In this document: positions 54,120 to 62,416 of the stretch, piece after piece
Numbering within the stretch: the stretch's first letter is position 1
Layout of the letters: each line of letters opens with the position of its first letter
NCBI RefSeq assembly: GCF_001644605.1
Contig: NZ_CP011388.1
Span: forward strand, 954,501-1,018,500
DNA length: 64,000 nt
Source of the DNA: Paenibacillus swuensis
GTDB taxonomy: Bacteria; Bacillota; Bacilli; Paenibacillales; DY6
Reading direction: 5' to 3'
The notes under the pieces: generated by a model
Seen by the model: the letters and a program-made list of their open reading frames with translations, nothing else
Database searches by the model: none
What the model was told of the DNA's origin: nothing
Program-made: the position numbers and the translations under genes

Positions 54120-54213
54120 GCGCTAATCTCCTTCTTGTGAAATGAAAACTCTTATGTAGGATGTGAGGAAATATGTCATGTTCTAACCATATTAAGGATA
54201 ATAAGATGTTAAT

Positions 54214-54243
54214 AGTATAGGGCTCGAAAGAATTTTCTGTCAA
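54214..54243 (-). promoter_or_regulatory. Sigma-A promoter of the dpp-type operon
   Basis: Minus-strand TTGACA (54238-54243), 18-nt spacer, TATACT (54214-54219), about 95 nt upstream of the dppD start. Both boxes are near-consensus. Confidence 0.8.
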
Positions 54244-54249
54244 TTGCAA

Positions 54250-54551
54250 ATTTTATAGTCGAATGAAATCGCTGTCACTATCACAATATGTAAGTCTACT
54301 TGACGAAGAAAATATATTTATCCCGTGAATCATCTGAATCTTATAGGACTTGAAGGCTAAATGTTGTAGCGAATCACATCTTAAATCAGAAGCAGCTATA
54401 AAATGTCCACATTATAGATGTAATTCACTATTTAAATAGGCGGATTGAACTAAAACTATCGACATAACCGTTGTAGAAGTAGTGAAATGCTACTTAAAAT
54501 GCCAATGTGTGGACTATGACCATAAACAAGTAGTGAAACGCTACTTAAAAA
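54250..54551. other. Gene-poor spacer with a repeated hairpin next to mobile unit B
   Basis: AAGTAG-TGAAATG-CTACTT (about 54477-54495) and AAGTAG-TGAAACG-CTACTT (about 54529-54547) are two near-identical hairpins; the second abuts the left end of mobile unit B. In one frame the stretch 54350-54420 reads like a zinc-ribbon fragment (KCPHYRC preceded by CCSESHLKS) but is broken by stops, so it may be a transposase relic. No intact gene. Confidence 0.45.
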
Positions 54552-54782
54552 ACCTTTATCGAGGTCTCTCAAGCTGGGCGAACGTGTTCTTGGCTCTGTT
54601 GGAAACTAAAGAGTTCACGCGCGAGGCTGGATCATGTTGCTTGGTCAACTGCCAAGTATTAAATGCATTCAGCGCCGATGCTGGGTTATCCCAATAAATC
54701 AGGTAAAGATTATTTTATTTCCGGTGCTGGGTTGTCCCAAAGAATCAGGTAAAAATAATATTCGTTCTTTTCAAAAAATCAC

Positions 54783-54811
54783 TTGTAATAAGAACATTTG
54801 TTTGGTATTAT
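54783..54811 (+). promoter_or_regulatory. Promoter of the IS1595-like gene, copy B
   Basis: TTGTAA (54783-54788), 17-nt spacer, TATTAT (54806-54811), about 52 nt before the GTG start. Same boxes and spacing as in copy A. Confidence 0.65.
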
Positions 54812-54862
54812 ATGACATGTATAGAACGTTTGTTCCTATGTTGCGTAAGGGGAGTGAGGATT

Positions 54863-55774
54863 GTGTCTACTCATGTAGTAACTTTCGATCAATTTAAGCG
54901 CAAATATCATGATGAAGCTTCATGTGTTCCCATCCTGATCTCAATCAAGTGGCCCAACGGTTACCGCTGTCCACGTTGTGATTGCGTTGATGCCTATGTT
55001 ATCACTACACGTCGGCTACCTCTGTATGAATGCCGCAACTGCAAGTATCAAGCTTCTCTTCTCGTGGGGACCATTATGCAAGGAAGCCGCACCTTACTTC
55101 ATAAATGGTTTCAAGCTTTATTTCTCATTGCTAACCCTTCTACTTCAATCAACGCGGTGGAATTAGCCACCGTCATTCAAGTCACTTATAAGACGGCTTG
55201 GTTGATCCTTCATAAACTTCGCCATGCCATTCAGCAAGGAGATGCAAAGCAGCTGCTCACAGGACTTGTCGAAGTGATTTCAGCTGAGTACAATCCGTGC
55301 AATTTCCATATTAAAGGCTTTAAGACGATTCGGAACGAGCAGCCATTTGTTGGAGGGGCTTCTCTTAACTTCTATGGTGAAGTTTCCTATGTTAAGTTAA
55401 AGCATGTTTTTATAGCCAAACATCATCCTAACAAAGAACTTAGTTATTGGGATTATTCCAATTTCATTGAGACTCATGTTAGTAGTTCTGTCCGAGTTCC
55501 TTTTATTCATTACGGTTCCAAAAAGTATAACGCATGCGACACATTAAATATCATTTGTGATTCTGTTCCTGTTAGAATCAACGAGCGTTATTACGGAGTA
55601 AGCGACAAACATTTGCAATCGTATCTCGATGAAGTATCCTACCGCATCAATCATTCGTTGAAGCCGAACCGTGCGGTGTCGAGGTTATTTCGGTTGTTCA
55701 TTGATACACCTGCTGTTACTTATAAACAACTCATTTCACGCAAACCGATGTGCTTACATGTACAGGTTGCCTAA
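54863..55774 (+). CDS. IS1595-family transposase-like protein, DDE residues apparently lost (copy B)
   Basis: Seen: 303 aa from GTG 54863 with AAGGGGA 9 nt upstream. Zinc ribbon C36-x2-C39 and C57-x2-C60, then the IS1595 helical region (residues 62-125). At residues 136-141 the family VEVDE motif reads VEVISA, and at 226-230 the NTIE motif reads DTLNI, so D and E of the triad are replaced (I139 and N229). VSDKHLQSYLDE near residue 247 and YRINHS after it are well kept. Both copies are intact and similar, which argues against simple decay. Function unknown: DNA-binding regulator or non-autonomous mobile protein are the main possibilities. Confidence 0.78.
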   Translation: MSTHVVTFDQFKRKYHDEASCVPILISIKWPNGYRCPRCDCVDAYVITTRRLPLYECRNCKYQASLLVGTIMQGSRTLLHKWFQALFLIANPSTSINAVELATVIQVTYKTAWLILHKLRHAIQQGDAKQLLTGLVEVISAEYNPCNFHIKGFKTIRNEQPFVGGASLNFYGEVSYVKLKHVFIAKHHPNKELSYWDYSNFIETHVSSSVRVPFIHYGSKKYNACDTLNIICDSVPVRINERYYGVSDKHLQSYLDEVSYRINHSLKPNRAVSRLFRLFIDTPAVTYKQLISRKPMCLHVQVA

Positions 55775-55883
55775 CTAACGGACAAACATTTAACTATTCA
55801 TCTTTGCTTCTCTAAACACATTAATCCTCATTTCCCAAATTTCACGGCAATTCCGTGCATAGCTGCGGCAACTTCATTGCCTT

Positions 55884-56066
55884 TTTCAATCACACCACTG
55901 AGCCTTCGGGATAACCTAGCATCCCAGTTCTTCGATCACACCACTGAGCCTTCGGGATAACCCAGCATTCCAGTTCTTCGATCACACCACTGAGCCTTCG
56001 GGATAACCCAGCATTCCAGTTCTTCGATCACACCACTGAGCCTTCGGGATAACCCAGCATTCAAGT
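55884..56066. repeat. Four-copy 46-bp array of mobile unit B
   Basis: Four tandem units with CACCACTGAGCCTTCGGGATAACCCAGCATTCCAG; the first is slightly diverged (CCTAGCATCCCAG). The orientation is opposite to the two repeats upstream of the gene. The sequence between the ORF stop and the array (55775-55883) is conserved with copy A but has no recognisable gene. Confidence 0.9.
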
Positions 56067-56151
56067 TTATTAAGTAAGTATCATGAACCCCCCTAAAGAA
56101 GTGCAAACCCTAGTACCACCCGAATTTTATATACTTCCTATCATTTTTAAA

Positions 56152-56186
56152 AAAACCGCAGGACGGACAATGCCGCCTGCGGTTCA
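56152..56186 (-). terminator. Terminator of the FN3/discoidin protein gene
   Basis: Minus-strand AACCGCAGG...CCTGCGGTTTTTTT, 9-bp stem with a 13-nt loop and T7. The tail of mobile unit B ends within a few bases of it. Confidence 0.88.
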
Positions 56187-56190
56187 ATCA

Positions 56191-59100
56191 TTATTTACTC
56201 AGCTTCACAGTAAGCGGCGCGGACAAAGGGGAAACATTCCCGCTGTGATCCACCGCTTTAATGGCGAAGCTGTGCGTTTCCTTCTTCTTCAGGTAAATGA
56301 TCGGCGCGTAAGGGTGCTTCACAATCAACACCTTGCGGCCGTCAACGTACACTTCATAGTGCTTCACACCGTCGTTGTCGGTGGAGGGCGTCCATTTCAG
56401 CACGCCGATATAGTCGGTGATTCGCGTCGCTTTCAGCGCTGTCGGCGCGCTCGGCGGCTGCAGGTCCGGCTCCAGATGTACGCTCATTTCGTGGATGGAC
56501 CACCAGCTGCCCGAAGTGCCGGTCTGCACAATCCTGATGTAACGGGCATCGACATTCTTGAATGCGATATCCGTAACGGTGTTCCCGGTACCGACCGCTA
56601 CAGCGGAGCCCCAAGTCGTCCCGTCCTGCGAGACGTATACCTCGTAACCCGGCGCATAATCGTTCGCCGATCCGGACGCGTCCAGCACGATGCGGTTGAA
56701 CTTGGACTTGGCGCCCAAGTCCAGGGTGAACGTCTGTCCCCCCGCCATCGACTGGCCGGAGCTCCATCGCGTGGACGCAACACCATCGAACGCGTTCGCC
56801 GCCGGCGACTCCGCGAAGCTTGGCGACGACGTCGCGGTCCACGCCGTACGCGGCAGACGGGTCGAAGCTTTCGTCTTCACGGTCAGCGGCTCGCTCGCCG
56901 GGGAGACATTCCCCGCGCGGTCCTTCGCCGTTACCGTGAACGTATAGCTCGTGCTTCCCGCAAGCCCCGTTGCCGTCCAGCCGGTTGAGGCGGCTGATCC
57001 GACTTTCACGCCGTCCCGATATACATCGTAACCGGCAACGCCCACGTTATCCGTCGCGGCTGTCCACTCCAGGGAGACCGCGTCCTCCGTTGCGTAAAGT
57101 GATCTCAAAGCGGACGGAGAGCTCGGAGCTTCCACATCGCTGATAACCGATTCGATCGTCAGATTGTCGAAGAAAGCGAAGTTGTATTGCGCGCCCAGTG
57201 CGATTGTGCCAAACGTGATCGCGGCATCCAGACCGTCGAACAACACCGTGTCCGTCGCGTTCTGGCGGCCTGTAACGGTCAACTTCCCGTCCTTGATCTG
57301 GATGATCAGCTTCGCGCCGGCTTTAAGGCTGTAGTTGCTGAATGTGCCCAATTCCGCACGGTTGCCGCCCGTAATCGCATACAGCTTCAGCGTGTTATTG
57401 TCGTTCCCGCCGGTTTCCAGCAGGTAGCTGTTGCCCGCATCCTGGTACTGGAAAAACACCCTAATTAGATTCGCATCCCCCGTGCCCCAAGCATTCACAT
57501 CCACCTCGTAGCGCACATCGCCCGAGAACGAATCCCCGGTGTACACAGCCAACGCGTCGCCGCCCCAATTGCCGGTCTGCAGCGTACCGCCTGACAATTC
57601 CGCCTGGGATAAACTCCAACCTTCCAACGCAGTCCCGTCAAAAGCTTGCGTATACGTCTTTTTGCTATCCACGGCAGGCGTAGTCACCGAAAGTTCCGCC
57701 GGTACGGATTTATTACCGGTACCGTCCACCGCTTCCACACGGAATGTATAATTGGTAGCTTTGGTCAGATTCTTAACGGCATAAGCAGTTAACTCCGTAA
57801 AGCCTTGCAACTCACCGTTTACATATACGTTATAGCTGCTTACGCCCACGTTATCTTCGGCCGCTTGCCATGTCAGTGTGGCCAATGTCGTAGTCAGTTC
57901 AGCCGCTTGCAAGCTGCCCGGGGAGGTAGGCGCCTCGGTATCCGGACCGGTCAACCCGCTATCCACCAACACACTAACGTTATCGGCAAAAGATTGCGTG
58001 CCCGCCGCACCGACGCCCACCTGACCTGATGTAAATGAAGTGTCCGTCACTTGGTCGAACAGCACCGTTTCCGCTCCCCCGCGGGTTCCGGTTACCTTAA
58101 TGGATCCGCCCGCGCTATAGGTAACTCCGATGACCGGCCAATCCCATTTGTTGATCGAGAAGGAACTTGAATAGGTGGCCAATGAAGCGGCCGTACCGTT
58201 GATAACCTTCACCAGCTCAACCGTATTCGTCTCACCCCCGCCAAACTGAACATAATACGTGTTGTCCGCGTCCTGTCGGTTGAAATAGACACGGGTTTTG
58301 CCGTAGTTATCCGCGCCGTCAGTCTGCAGCGCCACATTGTAGATGTACTTCCCTTGAGCGCCCGCCGAGAAAGCGCGTCCCGTATAGAATGCATTCCCCT
58401 CGCTCCCCCAACCCGTCAGCTTCAACCGGCCGTATTCCAGAGAACCGTTGTTCAGCGCCCAGCCGGCCGCGGTGTTGCTGTCGAAGTTTTCCGCATATCC
58501 GTCAAAGGTCTGCGCCCTGACTTCATCGCTAAATGCGGAATTGTTGAGGTTCGTGTCTTTAGCGCGTATTTTGAACGTATAGGCCGATGCTTTCTTGAGC
58601 CCTTTCACCGTAAAGGTGGTCGCACCGTATGTGGAACCCGCTTTCTTCGAGCCGTTCCAGATTTCGTATTCCATTACACGCGTGTTGTCCGTTGAGCCGA
58701 CCCACGAAAGCGTCACGGAATTCGTCGTTCGCGATTCCACCGTAAGAGCTGTCGGCGTGGACGGCGCTTCGGCATCCATTTCGCGGAATGCCGGATTCAC
58801 CAGCGGCGCGCGGCGCTCTCCGCCTCCTCCGATGGTATCCGGAGCGCTGTTGTCCACGATATGGAGCTTGCTGATCAGCTTCACCATATCGTCGTAGTAG
58901 GCTTTGGATGCGCCTTGACCGCCGGATTGATTGAAGGAGAAACCGTAGTGCTCCTCAAACTCATGACGAGCCTCCGTAGACAAGGAGAACGCATAGGCAT
59001 CCCAGCCCGTGTCGTCCGCGATATAGGCGCCGTAATCCTGGAGCGCATGGAAGAACTTCTTGCCGACTTCACTCGTTAAGCCCAGACTTTCCACCGTTTC

Positions 59101-59967
59101 TCCGGGCTGAATCGCCATTAACGCCCCCATCTGAAGCTTTGGGTTCGCTCCTTTATAGTTGCCTGAGGCGTAGCTGTCCGATCGGTCCGCAGGCCAGCGG
59201 AATCCTGGTGTGGTGTCTTCAGCCGCGTTGTAATACAGGTATTTCCCCCATACGTTCAGCTTCAGAACATGGGAGATCGGCGCATCGCCGGTGAGCTCTC
59301 CATGGCGCAAGGAACCGCCGAAGCCGGACAATCCGGAACCCCAATGCGTTCCGTAGATTCCTGTGCCTTGAATGTCTTCATTCGGCATCTTCTGGTAGCC
59401 GTAAACCGGTCCGCCTACCACGTTCCGGCACAGCGGCTCGATAGAGATCAGCGAGCGCCCGTCCGGCTTCAGAAACGTGGACACATTGTTCGGTGTCTCG
59501 TAGACCCCGCCGGTGGTAATCGTATCCGCTACGAGGATATCATCCGCGATATGCATCGTCGCTTCCCCTTCACCCGGCTTGGTGCCCTGGCAACGGTCCG
59601 TCCATCCGCCGGGCGAATAAATCGTCCTTACCGGATCGGTGGCGTAGGTCTTGAAATGCCATTCGTCATCCGAATGCACATAGCCCTGACCCGGTAAATT
59701 AGCCGGCTGGTAGTCCGCTCCGCTGCCGATTGGCGTGTTCCAAATGCTGTCCTGGGAGAACGGCTGCAGCCACGGATCACGCGGAGAATCGGTGACGTAG
59801 GTAGCCGCTGTCACCGTCTGGGAAGCCGCGGGAGCCTGCAAAGGCGGTGCCTCGGACGTCTCCGCCAGCACCTGGAACGGGGATGCGCTTAGTAACAGGA
59901 TCCCTGCCATCAGGGTGCGAATCGGTTTCAACTTCATCGTCTGCTTCATCTTCAACTTCATTTTCAT
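56191..59967 (-). CDS. Large secreted multi-domain protein with FN3, LamG-like and F5/8 type C domains
   Basis: Seen: 1258 aa with a signal peptide (cleavage after LAE/TSE near 36). Residues about 60-395 are a domain I do not recognise (DSIWNTPIGSGA, YGTHWGSGLSGFGGSLRHGEL). Four FN3 domains lie at about 400-490, 677-765, 946-1032 and 1172-1258. Between them are two jelly-roll/LamG-like segments (about 492-655 and 770-920) and an F5/8 type C discoidin (CBM32-like) segment (about 1040-1165, ending in RYIRIVQTGTSGSWWSIHEMSV). Likely a cell-surface or secreted carbohydrate-active protein. The ATG follows AGGAGG by 6 nt. A perfect cre overlaps its start of transcription. The alpha-galactosidase is divergent. 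Confidence 0.82.
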   Translation of the reverse strand: MKMKLKMKQTMKLKPIRTLMAGILLLSASPFQVLAETSEAPPLQAPAASQTVTAATYVTDSPRDPWLQPFSQDSIWNTPIGSGADYQPANLPGQGYVHSDDEWHFKTYATDPVRTIYSPGGWTDRCQGTKPGEGEATMHIADDILVADTITTGGVYETPNNVSTFLKPDGRSLISIEPLCRNVVGGPVYGYQKMPNEDIQGTGIYGTHWGSGLSGFGGSLRHGELTGDAPISHVLKLNVWGKYLYYNAAEDTTPGFRWPADRSDSYASGNYKGANPKLQMGALMAIQPGETVESLGLTSEVGKKFFHALQDYGAYIADDTGWDAYAFSLSTEARHEFEEHYGFSFNQSGGQGASKAYYDDMVKLISKLHIVDNSAPDTIGGGGERRAPLVNPAFREMDAEAPSTPTALTVESRTTNSVTLSWVGSTDNTRVMEYEIWNGSKKAGSTYGATTFTVKGLKKASAYTFKIRAKDTNLNNSAFSDEVRAQTFDGYAENFDSNTAAGWALNNGSLEYGRLKLTGWGSEGNAFYTGRAFSAGAQGKYIYNVALQTDGADNYGKTRVYFNRQDADNTYYVQFGGGETNTVELVKVINGTAASLATYSSSFSINKWDWPVIGVTYSAGGSIKVTGTRGGAETVLFDQVTDTSFTSGQVGVGAAGTQSFADNVSVLVDSGLTGPDTEAPTSPGSLQAAELTTTLATLTWQAAEDNVGVSSYNVYVNGELQGFTELTAYAVKNLTKATNYTFRVEAVDGTGNKSVPAELSVTTPAVDSKKTYTQAFDGTALEGWSLSQAELSGGTLQTGNWGGDALAVYTGDSFSGDVRYEVDVNAWGTGDANLIRVFFQYQDAGNSYLLETGGNDNNTLKLYAITGGNRAELGTFSNYSLKAGAKLIIQIKDGKLTVTGRQNATDTVLFDGLDAAITFGTIALGAQYNFAFFDNLTIESVISDVEAPSSPSALRSLYATEDAVSLEWTAATDNVGVAGYDVYRDGVKVGSAASTGWTATGLAGSTSYTFTVTAKDRAGNVSPASEPLTVKTKASTRLPRTAWTATSSPSFAESPAANAFDGVASTRWSSGQSMAGGQTFTLDLGAKSKFNRIVLDASGSANDYAPGYEVYVSQDGTTWGSAVAVGTGNTVTDIAFKNVDARYIRIVQTGTSGSWWSIHEMSVHLEPDLQPPSAPTALKATRITDYIGVLKWTPSTDNDGVKHYEVYVDGRKVLIVKHPYAPIIYLKKKETHSFAIKAVDHSGNVSPLSAPLTVKLSK

Positions 59968-59985
59968 AAATTACCTCCTCATAAA

Positions 59986-60004
59986 TGATATCGCTTACAT
60001 TATA
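59986..60004 (-). promoter_or_regulatory. CcpA cre site overlapping the -10 region
   Basis: TGATATCGCTTACA (59986-59999) fits the catabolite-responsive consensus TGWNANCGNTNWCA at every position. On the minus strand TATAAT (59999-60004) abuts it, with a weak -35, so CcpA bound here would block transcription of the FN3/discoidin gene when preferred sugars are present. The site lies 18 nt before the start codon. Confidence 0.75.
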
Positions 60005-60185
60005 GAGTTGGAAATCTACTCGATACTATAATAGGATTTGGATATTTATAGCACTTTGCAGTTTAGATCTCATGGTCGAATTGACGAAGAGAACGTTATA
60101 AAAGCTTAAATCCTTCTATTTCGATCGCCCCGCCTCCTTCGCTACAATGCTGTTATAACCTATTCGTTTATTGGAGGCGCATCAC

Positions 60186-62276
60186 ATGAAACCCGTTATT
60201 TTTGAGAATACGCAAGTCGTTCTTACCCTGGCCCCAAATTCGCAATCCTTCATTGACTACACCGTTCGTTCCAGCGGACGTACCTTCACGCTGGGCGCTC
60301 CCACAGCAGAGATTGACGGGCACACTGTCAAGCTTCAGCCGAGCTCGTTCCGCGTAGCCGCGGAGCCGCGCAGGTTGCGGGGCGGCAGCACGGAATATGC
60401 GGCGGAAGCGGCCGTAACCGTGAACGGCGCCGAGCTGCTATTGACGCTCAAGGTGCGCTTAACCGACGACAATCCTGTCGTCCGGTTCCAGTACGCACTG
60501 AGCAGTAACGAGCCGCTTCGCCTCACGAAAACCCAGGGCCGCGACGAGCTCACGTACTTTACGCTGTCCCATGCGGAGCTCCCTCAAGCGAAGGAAATTC
60601 GCTTTTCGGAGTTCATCGACATGGTCCACAGCTACTGTCTGTCCGAGCTCCCGCTCCGCGAGCGCGATTATGCCCATGGACGCAGCGTCATGGGCCCGAT
60701 GCTGACTGGCGCGGACGACACGCACGCCTTCTTAACGGCCTATGAACACGGCTCCCAGGTGCCGGACGCGTTCATTGAGTTCCGGCTGCAGCCGGGTCGC
60801 GGCGTAGCGCTCGCCGCCGCGAAAGGCAACTACCTGCACGGCCAGCCGCTGCATCGGCCCGGCCATGCCGGGTCGGCCGCCTTCGAAACGGTATGGTTTC
60901 AGCTTGCGGCCGTGGAAGGCAATGAAGATCAGCTTGCGGAACAGTACCGCAGCTTCGTCCTGCACGGCATGAGCGAGAATACGGAGAGCCGCAAGCCTTA
61001 TATTTTCTACAACACCTGGAACCTGCAGGAGCGCACGAAGCATTGGTATAAAGGCAAGTTTCTGGACGCTATGAATCAGGAACGGGTTTTGGCTGAAATT
61101 GACAGCGCGCACCGCATGGGAGTGGAGGTGTTCGTCATCGACGCGGGCTGGTTCGAGAAGACGGGAGACTGGCGTGTCAACCGGGAGCGCTTCCCGGACG
61201 GACTGAAGTCCATCAAGGCGAAGCTTGACGGTTACGGCATGAAGATGGGACTGTGGTTCGAGCCTACCTCCGCGGCGCTCTCCAGCAGCATGGCCCATAA
61301 GCATCACAACGAAGTGATGGGTCGCGGCGGCACCAAGGTGGATCCCCGTCCCGTTTGGGAAACGGAAGAAAGCTACTACATGTGTCTGGTCAGCGACTAT
61401 GCGGATTCCTTCGCGGATGAGCTCATACGCCTTGTGAAAGAAGTCGGGGTAACGTATTTCAAATGGGACTGGATCGCCCAGTACGGCTGCGATGATCCAA
61501 CCCATGCCCACGGCGATGATACGCATACGCAAGAGGAGCGAGCGCACCATTACGCGTTCATGATGGGGCGGTATATGTCACGCATCGTGGATAAGCTGTG
61601 CGCGGCGTGCCCTGAAGCGATTGTGGATTTTGACGTAACCGAAGGAGAACGCTATGTGGGTCTTGGGTTCCTGTCCTCCGGGAAGTACTTCCTGATTAAC
61701 AACGGTCCGTACTATCAGAACTATGACCTGCCGGGCGACCTGAATGACGGGAACGGGAACATTTTCTTCTATCCCGGCCCGGCTCGGGGCTGGATTACCC
61801 GCACCCCTTTGAATTTGGACAAATGGATTCCGTCGGTGCTTTACCTGACTCACTACTATCCAGACCAACCGTCCTCCCACCAGCTCATCTCGCTCGCGAC
61901 GCTCATTCTGGGACACAACGGCGTCTGGGGCGACCTGTCCACGGTATCCGATGAAGGTTTGGATAACATGAATTTCATTCTGGACAAGTACAAAAAAGTG
62001 CGGGATGATATAACCTCAGCAACCTTGAAATTGACCGGAACCGTAGGCGGGAGTCCTGAAATTTATGAGAAGATTAACGCTGATACAGGCCGGGGCGTTG
62101 TGTCGCTTTTTGCCGGATCGCCCGGAACTTACAGTTATATTACAGAGAGACCCGTGAGCCCAATCCGCTATGCCAGCGAGGGTGTGACCGTTACCTATGA
62201 TCAAGACGGCTACGCGCGAATTGACGCGGAGTTTAGGGAAATGGGCGCACATCTTGTGTTTTTTGGAGTGGAATGA
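60186..62276 (+). CDS. Alpha-galactosidase (GH36/melibiase-like)
   Basis: Seen: 696 aa from ATG 60186 (GGAGG 8 nt upstream; the ATG at 60171 overlaps the ribosome site). An N-terminal beta-domain (about 1-270) is followed by a catalytic barrel starting VFVIDAGWFEKTGDW and GLWFEPTS. YFKWDW (D428) is the likely nucleophile and DFDVTEGER (D483) a candidate acid/base region. The layout matches GH36-type enzymes that remove terminal alpha-galactosyl residues. The sugar specificity is inferred. Next to the discoidin protein and a sugar-type binding protein, it suggests a galactoside-utilisation locus. No signal peptide, so it is cytoplasmic. Confidence 0.85.
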   Translation: MKPVIFENTQVVLTLAPNSQSFIDYTVRSSGRTFTLGAPTAEIDGHTVKLQPSSFRVAAEPRRLRGGSTEYAAEAAVTVNGAELLLTLKVRLTDDNPVVRFQYALSSNEPLRLTKTQGRDELTYFTLSHAELPQAKEIRFSEFIDMVHSYCLSELPLRERDYAHGRSVMGPMLTGADDTHAFLTAYEHGSQVPDAFIEFRLQPGRGVALAAAKGNYLHGQPLHRPGHAGSAAFETVWFQLAAVEGNEDQLAEQYRSFVLHGMSENTESRKPYIFYNTWNLQERTKHWYKGKFLDAMNQERVLAEIDSAHRMGVEVFVIDAGWFEKTGDWRVNRERFPDGLKSIKAKLDGYGMKMGLWFEPTSAALSSSMAHKHHNEVMGRGGTKVDPRPVWETEESYYMCLVSDYADSFADELIRLVKEVGVTYFKWDWIAQYGCDDPTHAHGDDTHTQEERAHHYAFMMGRYMSRIVDKLCAACPEAIVDFDVTEGERYVGLGFLSSGKYFLINNGPYYQNYDLPGDLNDGNGNIFFYPGPARGWITRTPLNLDKWIPSVLYLTHYYPDQPSSHQLISLATLILGHNGVWGDLSTVSDEGLDNMNFILDKYKKVRDDITSATLKLTGTVGGSPEIYEKINADTGRGVVSLFAGSPGTYSYITERPVSPIRYASEGVTVTYDQDGYARIDAEFREMGAHLVFFGVE

Positions 62277-62416
62277 GGAAGTAAAGAAGACCTATGAAAA
62301 CGTTTTATAAAATAGCGATAACGGACTATGAATAACGAAATTGTTTTATATCGGACGCATTCCCCGTTGAATTAAGATAAAAGTGTAAAGCAGTAGATTA
62401 AAAGGGAGGAACACAA

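Larger units (their letters stand above)
54552..56145 (+). mobile_element. IS1595-like mobile unit, copy B
   Basis: Homologous to 16232-17757 in inverse orientation: the conserved leader (54552-54660), two TGCTGGGT-TCCC repeats (54678-54745), the promoter, the ORF, an inverted four-copy 46-bp array, and the tail that ends beside the terminator of the following convergent gene. The array has one more copy than in A. The unit lies between the divergent dpp operon and the convergent FN3-protein gene. Confidence 0.75.

Noticed and set aside
60732-61550. 272-codon minus-strand frame opposite the alpha-galactosidase
   Set aside because: Antisense shadow; no ribosome site and no recognisable motifs.
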